Shown here: in pieces, positions 5,379-8,528 of the stretch
Numbering within the stretch: position 1 is the stretch's first letter
Layout of the letters: every line of letters begins with the position of its first letter
Origin: Rickettsiales bacterium
GTDB lineage: Bacteria; Pseudomonadota; Alphaproteobacteria; Rickettsiales; UBA8987
Reading direction: 5' to 3'
NCBI GenBank assembly: GCA_028282625.1
Contig: JANQHP010000051.1
Coordinates: forward strand, 1 to 8,528
DNA: 8,528 bases
Program-made: the position numbers and the translations under genes
Notes under the pieces: generated by a model
The model's database searches: none
The model's input: only the letters and a program-made list of their open reading frames with translations
What the model was told of the DNA's origin: nothing

Positions 5379-6553
5379 GCGGGTTTGGGCACGCTCTTGA
5401 TAAACCCTTCGATGATGCGTTCATAGATCGCGGTTAGTTGGTGCAGCGCTTCTACCGGCACATGTTCATCCACCTTGTGGGCCGTGGCGTTGATCAGGCC
5501 GCATTCAACGACCGGGCAGTGGTTTTTGATGAAGCGTGCATCGGAGGTGCCGCCGGTAGTGGTGAGTGCCGGTTTGGTGCCGCATACTTCTTCCACGGCT
5601 TCAGCGGCTAAGGTGCTGAGCGCGCCGGGCGGGGTTAAGAAGGCCTCGCTGGCCGAAGGCTCGATCTCGAGCTGCCATTTGCCCGGGGCAAGCGCTTCGC
5701 ACTGCTCTTTGAGCCAGGCTTCCAGGCTTTGCAGGCTGTGGGTGGGGTTGAAGCGGATATTGCCCATGGCGGTGGCCGAAGCCGGGATCATGTTGGTGGC
5801 CGTGTTGCCGACATCAATACTGGTAATTTCCAGGTTAGAGGGCGGGAAGAATTCGGTGCCTTGATCCAGCGGTGCTGCTTTGAAGTGATGCAGGATGCTG
5901 ACCAGGTCGGTCACAGGGTTATGTGCGACATCCGGGTAGGCCACATGCCCCTGCGTGCCACGGAGCGTGAGGGTGAAGCTGATGCTGCCGCGGCGGCCGA
6001 TCTTGATCATTTCCCCGAGTTTGGTAGGGTTGGTCGGTTCGCCGACGATGCAAAGATCCAAGCGATGCCCTTGTTCGCTGAGCCACTGGAGCATCGGCTT
6101 GGTTCCGCCCACGGCTTCGTGCTCTTCGTCGCCAGTGATCAGCAGCGAGAAGGAGCAGGGTAACGGCCCCTGGTGGCGTTGCACGGTGTTGATGAGGGCG
6201 GCCATCCAGCAGGCGATAGCGCCTTTCATGTCGACCGTGCCGCGTCCATAAAGGATGCCATCATGCACCTCGGCGGCAAAAGGCGGGTGGGTCCACGCGG
6301 CTTGATCTCCCACAGGCACCACATCGGTGTGGCCAGCAAAGCAGAGATTGGGGCCTTTGGTGCCCAGATGGGCGTAGAGGTTATCGACCGGATAGCTGCC
6401 TTGCGGTAGGTCAAACACCTGGCGCAGGAAGCTAAAGCCGAGCGGGCGGAGAATCGCTTCAATCGCATCCAGCGCGCCCGGGTCCGGCTCACCGGAAACC
6501 GAAGCGTGCCCGATCAAATTTTGGGCCAGTGTTAAAGGGTCAGAGGAAGTCAC
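5375..6553 (-). CDS. dapE: Succinyl-diaminopimelate desuccinylase
   Basis: DapE is a cytoplasmic di-zinc M20 peptidase-family enzyme. It hydrolyses N-succinyl-L,L-diaminopimelate to L,L-diaminopimelate and succinate for lysine and peptidoglycan synthesis. The length of 392 aa is normal (375-395). Metal and catalytic residues are all present: His75 (AGHTDVVP), Asp108 (GRGTVDMKG), general base Glu143 and ligand Glu144 (TGDEEHEA), Glu172 (VGEPTNPTKLG) and His359 (NATAHKVDEHV). The central dimerisation domain carries RRGSISFTLTLRGTQGHVAYP. The TTGGTSDAR segment is also typical. The start is GTG at 6553, one base after the purF stop codon; it is preferred because the protein then begins SDPLTLAQNLI like its relatives. 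The 3' end overlaps mutY by 4 bases. The HEA after GDEE replaces the more common GPA, a minor variation. Confidence 0.97.
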   Translation of the reverse strand: MTSSDPLTLAQNLIGHASVSGEPDPGALDAIEAILRPLGFSFLRQVFDLPQGSYPVDNLYAHLGTKGPNLCFAGHTDVVPVGDQAAWTHPPFAAEVHDGILYGRGTVDMKGAIACWMAALINTVQRHQGPLPCSFSLLITGDEEHEAVGGTKPMLQWLSEQGHRLDLCIVGEPTNPTKLGEMIKIGRRGSISFTLTLRGTQGHVAYPDVAHNPVTDLVSILHHFKAAPLDQGTEFFPPSNLEITSIDVGNTATNMIPASATAMGNIRFNPTHSLQSLEAWLKEQCEALAPGKWQLEIEPSASEAFLTPPGALSTLAAEAVEEVCGTKPALTTTGGTSDARFIKNHCPVVECGLINATAHKVDEHVPVEALHQLTAIYERIIEGFIKSVPKPA

Positions 6554-6554
6554 C

Positions 6555-8036
6555 TTAGCCTGCCTGCTGCTCTTGCATGTCGATCAGCGGAATCGGGTAC
6601 TCTCCGGTAAAGCAGGCATCGCAATACGCACTTTTGGCCGGGCGGCCGTTTTTTTCGCCCACCGCGCGGTAAAGGGCATCGACCGAGAGAAAGCCAAGTG
6701 TATCCACGCCGATATAGTCCGCCATTTTTTCGATATCCATCTGATAGGCAAGGAGTTTTTCTTTTGCAGGGGTATCAATGCCATAAAAACACGCGCCGGT
6801 CGTTGGCGGCGAGGAAATACGCATATGCACCTCTTTCGCACCCGCTTCCCGCACCATATGCACGATTTTGCGCGAGGTGGTACCGCGCACGATGCTGTCA
6901 TCAACCAAGACCACGCGCTTGCCAGCGAGCACGGCTTTGTTGGCGTTGTGCTTGAGCTTCACGCCCAGATGGCGGATATGATCGGCGGGTTCAATGAAGG
7001 TACGGCCTACATAATGGTTGCGGATGATGCCAAGCTCGAAGGGGATGCTGGCGGCCTCGGCGTAGCCAAGTGCGGCAGCCACCCCGGAATCAGGCACGGG
7101 CACCACCACATCGGCGGGCACCTGGTGCTCGGTGGCAAGCTCACGCCCCATCTGCTTGCGCGTTTCATAGACATCCTTGCCTTCAATGTAACTGTCGGGC
7201 TTGGAGAAATAGACATATTCAAAGATGCAGAATTTGGGGGTGCGTGGTGGCGTTTCTGGCTCGGTAAAGGGGAAATGGCTGGCCACGCCCTCTTCGGTGA
7301 TGATCACCATTTCACCGGGCGCAATATCGCGCACATGCTTCGCGCCGATGATATCGAACGCGCAGGTTTCTGACGCCAGCAGCCAGGCGTCGTCAAGCTG
7401 ACCCAGCATGAGTGGACGCACACCCAGCGGGTCCCGCACGCCGATCAAGCCTTCGGCCGAAAGGGCAACCAGTGAATAGGCGCCATGCACCTGGCGGAGC
7501 CCATCGACCAGGCGGTCTGCCACACGCTCGGCCTTGCTGCGCGCCATCAAATGGATGACGGTTTCGGTATCCATGGTGGTACGGAAGATGCTGCCCTTTT
7601 GCACCAGCTGCTTGCGGAGCGTTTGCGCGTTGGTGAGGTTGCCGTTATGCGCGAGCGCGATGCCGCCAAAGGAAAGTTCGGCAAAAAGCGGCTGGATATT
7701 GGCAAGCTGGCGATCCTTGCCGCTGGTGGAGTAGCGGTTATGGCCGATCGCCGCGCTGCCGGGTAGAGAGGCGATGACTTCGGCAGAGTTGAAATTATCG
7801 CCCACTTTGCCAAAGGCGGTGTGGATCGAAAATTGTGGCGCGGAGGCGTTGGCGGCGTCGAAGGTAACGATGCCGGCGCCTTCCTGCCCGCGATGTTGCA
7901 GGGCATGCAGCCCAAGCGCGCAATGGGCCGCGGCTTCGCTGGTGCCATAAATACCGAACACCGCGCATTCTTCACGCATGCGGTCGACATGGTTGCTATC
8001 AAAGGGATGCGGAGGGAAGTGGGGCATAGCGTGCAT
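6555..8036 (-). CDS. purF: Amidophosphoribosyltransferase (Fe-S, propeptide type)
   Basis: PurF catalyses the committed step of purine synthesis, converting PRPP and glutamine to 5-phosphoribosylamine. Numbered from the ATG at 8036 (493 aa), a short leader ends in REE before the nucleophile Cys24 (CAVFGIYG), which implies removal of a 23-residue propeptide. The Ntn glutaminase domain shows HRGQEGAGI, GHNRYSTSG and AHNGNLTN. The phosphoribosyltransferase domain has the PRPP loop VLVDDSIVRGTTS at about 376-388. Four cysteines match the cluster ligands of the Bacillus subtilis enzyme: C270 (KFCIFEYVYF), C416 (ACFYGIDTP), C472 and C475 (AYCDACFTG). It is therefore the 4Fe-4S class, unlike E. coli PurF. 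No clear ribosome site precedes the start; TTG 8039 and ATG 8027 are alternatives. It is the first gene of the operon, directly followed by dapE. Confidence 0.97.
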   Translation of the reverse strand: MHAMPHFPPHPFDSNHVDRMREECAVFGIYGTSEAAAHCALGLHALQHRGQEGAGIVTFDAANASAPQFSIHTAFGKVGDNFNSAEVIASLPGSAAIGHNRYSTSGKDRQLANIQPLFAELSFGGIALAHNGNLTNAQTLRKQLVQKGSIFRTTMDTETVIHLMARSKAERVADRLVDGLRQVHGAYSLVALSAEGLIGVRDPLGVRPLMLGQLDDAWLLASETCAFDIIGAKHVRDIAPGEMVIITEEGVASHFPFTEPETPPRTPKFCIFEYVYFSKPDSYIEGKDVYETRKQMGRELATEHQVPADVVVPVPDSGVAAALGYAEAASIPFELGIIRNHYVGRTFIEPADHIRHLGVKLKHNANKAVLAGKRVVLVDDSIVRGTTSRKIVHMVREAGAKEVHMRISSPPTTGACFYGIDTPAKEKLLAYQMDIEKMADYIGVDTLGFLSVDALYRAVGEKNGRPAKSAYCDACFTGEYPIPLIDMQEQQAG

Positions 8037-8092
8037 CAATCATGTGATCGCGGTGGGTGTGGGCAGTGTGTCTTTATATGAAACGCCCGGCT

Positions 8093-8121
8093 AATCTAGC
8101 AGCATATCGCCCAAATACCAA
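8093..8121 (-). promoter_or_regulatory. Candidate promoter of the purF-dapE-mutY operon
   Basis: On the minus strand TTGGTA (8116-8121), 17 nt and TAGATT (8093-8098) each match 4/6 of the sigma70 consensus. A start near 8086 would give a leader of about 50 nt before purF. No better match is seen in the etfA-purF spacer, and the change of function from etfA to purF fits a promoter here. Confidence 0.4.
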
Positions 8122-8141
8122 TCGGAAATGCGAATGGGCGA
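8107..8141. promoter_or_regulatory. Inverted repeat spanning the purF -35 region
   Basis: TCGCCCA (8107-8113) and TGGGCGA (8135-8141) are perfect 7-bp arms separated by 21 bases, enclosing the proposed -35 box. It could be a two-site operator, or a weak stem at the end of the etfA transcript. There is no U-run after it, so a classical terminator is unlikely. Confidence 0.35.
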
Positions 8142-8166
8142 GGGGGGTGTTTGGAAGGACGTGCGG

Positions 8167-8528
8167 CTAAAGTGCGGCTTCGAGTTCCGGCACGGCGGTG
8201 AAGAGGTCGGCGACCAGGCCATAATCCGCGACGTCGAAGATGGGGGCATTTTCATCCTGGTTGATGGCCACGATTACCTTGCTTTCTTTCATGCCGGCCA
8301 GATGCTGGATGGCCCCGGATATGCCGACGGCAATATAGAGTTCGGGTGCCACATTCTTGCCGGTTTGGCCCACCTGATGGTCGTTGGAGATATAGCCCGC
8401 ATCGACCGCGGCGCGTGAGGCACCGATGGCCGCGCCAAGCTTATCGGCCAGCGTTTCGATCAGCGCGAAATTCTCTGCGCTGCCAAGGCCTCTGCCGCCA
8501 GAGATCACGACGCGCGCAGCGGTAAGCT
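8167..8528 (-). CDS. etfA: Electron transfer flavoprotein alpha subunit (5' part outside window)
   Basis: This is the C-terminal 119 residues of the FAD-binding subunit of ETF, which takes electrons from acyl-CoA and other dehydrogenases and passes them to ETF-ubiquinone oxidoreductase. The frame is open at the right edge, and about 190 N-terminal residues of a 310-aa protein are missing. FAD-domain signatures are clear: RVVISGGRGLGSAENF, ASRAAVDAGY, QVGQTGKNVAPELYIAV and GISGAIQHLAGM, then VIVAINQDENAPIFDVADYG and the usual end DLFTAVPELEAAL. No in-frame ATG is present, and a GTG at 8508 falls inside the conserved RVV-ISGGRG strand, so it is not a start. An etfB gene would be expected just upstream, beyond the window. 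Confidence 0.95.
   Translation of the reverse strand, partial: LTAARVVISGGRGLGSAENFALIETLADKLGAAIGASRAAVDAGYISNDHQVGQTGKNVAPELYIAVGISGAIQHLAGMKESKVIVAINQDENAPIFDVADYGLVADLFTAVPELEAAL

Noticed and set aside
6573..7373. Plus-strand open frame of 266 codons opposite purF
   Set aside because: It is antisense to the highly conserved purF coding sequence and has no family motifs; the openness follows from purF codon bias.
8506..8508. GTG as a start codon for a short etfA-like protein
   Set aside because: The conserved ETF alpha sequence continues upstream of it (LTAARV) to the window edge, so it is an internal valine codon.
1..8528. Search for CRISPR arrays, tRNAs, insertion-sequence ends and phage genes
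   Set aside because: No regularly spaced direct repeats, cloverleaf-like segments, transposase motifs or phage-like products were seen.

Overview
The window looks like chromosomal DNA from an alphaproteobacterium. It is moderately GC-rich by eye, every convincing gene lies on the minus strand, and the proteins (AcnA-type aconitase, Fe-S-type PurF, DapE, MutY, ETF alpha subunit) have alphaproteobacterial-like sequences. The genus cannot be named from sequence alone. There are no tRNAs, rRNAs, insertion sequences, prophage genes or CRISPR arrays.

In the direction of transcription (right to left) the layout is as follows. (1) 8528-8167: the C-terminal third of the electron-transfer flavoprotein alpha subunit (etfA), running in from outside the window. 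(2) 8166-8037: a spacer with a candidate sigma70-type promoter and a 7-bp inverted repeat around its -35 box. (3) 8036-4368: a tight three-gene operon purF-dapE-mutY. The purF stop and the dapE GTG start are 1 base apart, and dapE and mutY share an ATGA overlap. It joins the first committed step of purine synthesis, a lysine/diaminopimelate step and a DNA-repair glycosylase. (4) 4367-4084: an intergenic stretch with a compound palindromic (REP-like) repeat of the CCCTCTCCCC/GGGGAGAGGG kind. (5) 4083-3307: a six-helix ABC-2-type permease with no ATPase partner in view. (6) 3306-2993: a 314-bp gap without a convincing gene. It holds a good promoter (TTGACC-17-TCTAAT), nested palindromes and an intrinsic-terminator-like hairpin just before the next gene. 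(7) 2992-2789: a 67-codon unknown ORF with a strong Shine-Dalgarno sequence. (8) 2671-1: acnA, aconitate hydratase, complete except for its last few codons.

Most of the window is core metabolism: TCA cycle, purine and lysine/peptidoglycan precursors, electron transfer and oxidative-damage repair. AcnA, PurF and MutY all carry four-iron cluster ligands, and AcnA clusters in particular are oxidation-sensitive. I found no clear new multi-gene system. The points most worth a second look are a glutamate in place of the catalytic aspartate of MutY (residue 141), the structured promoter-to-terminator stretch upstream of the 67-aa ORF and acnA (a possible small RNA or attenuated leader), the nested palindrome there, and the 67-aa ORF itself.
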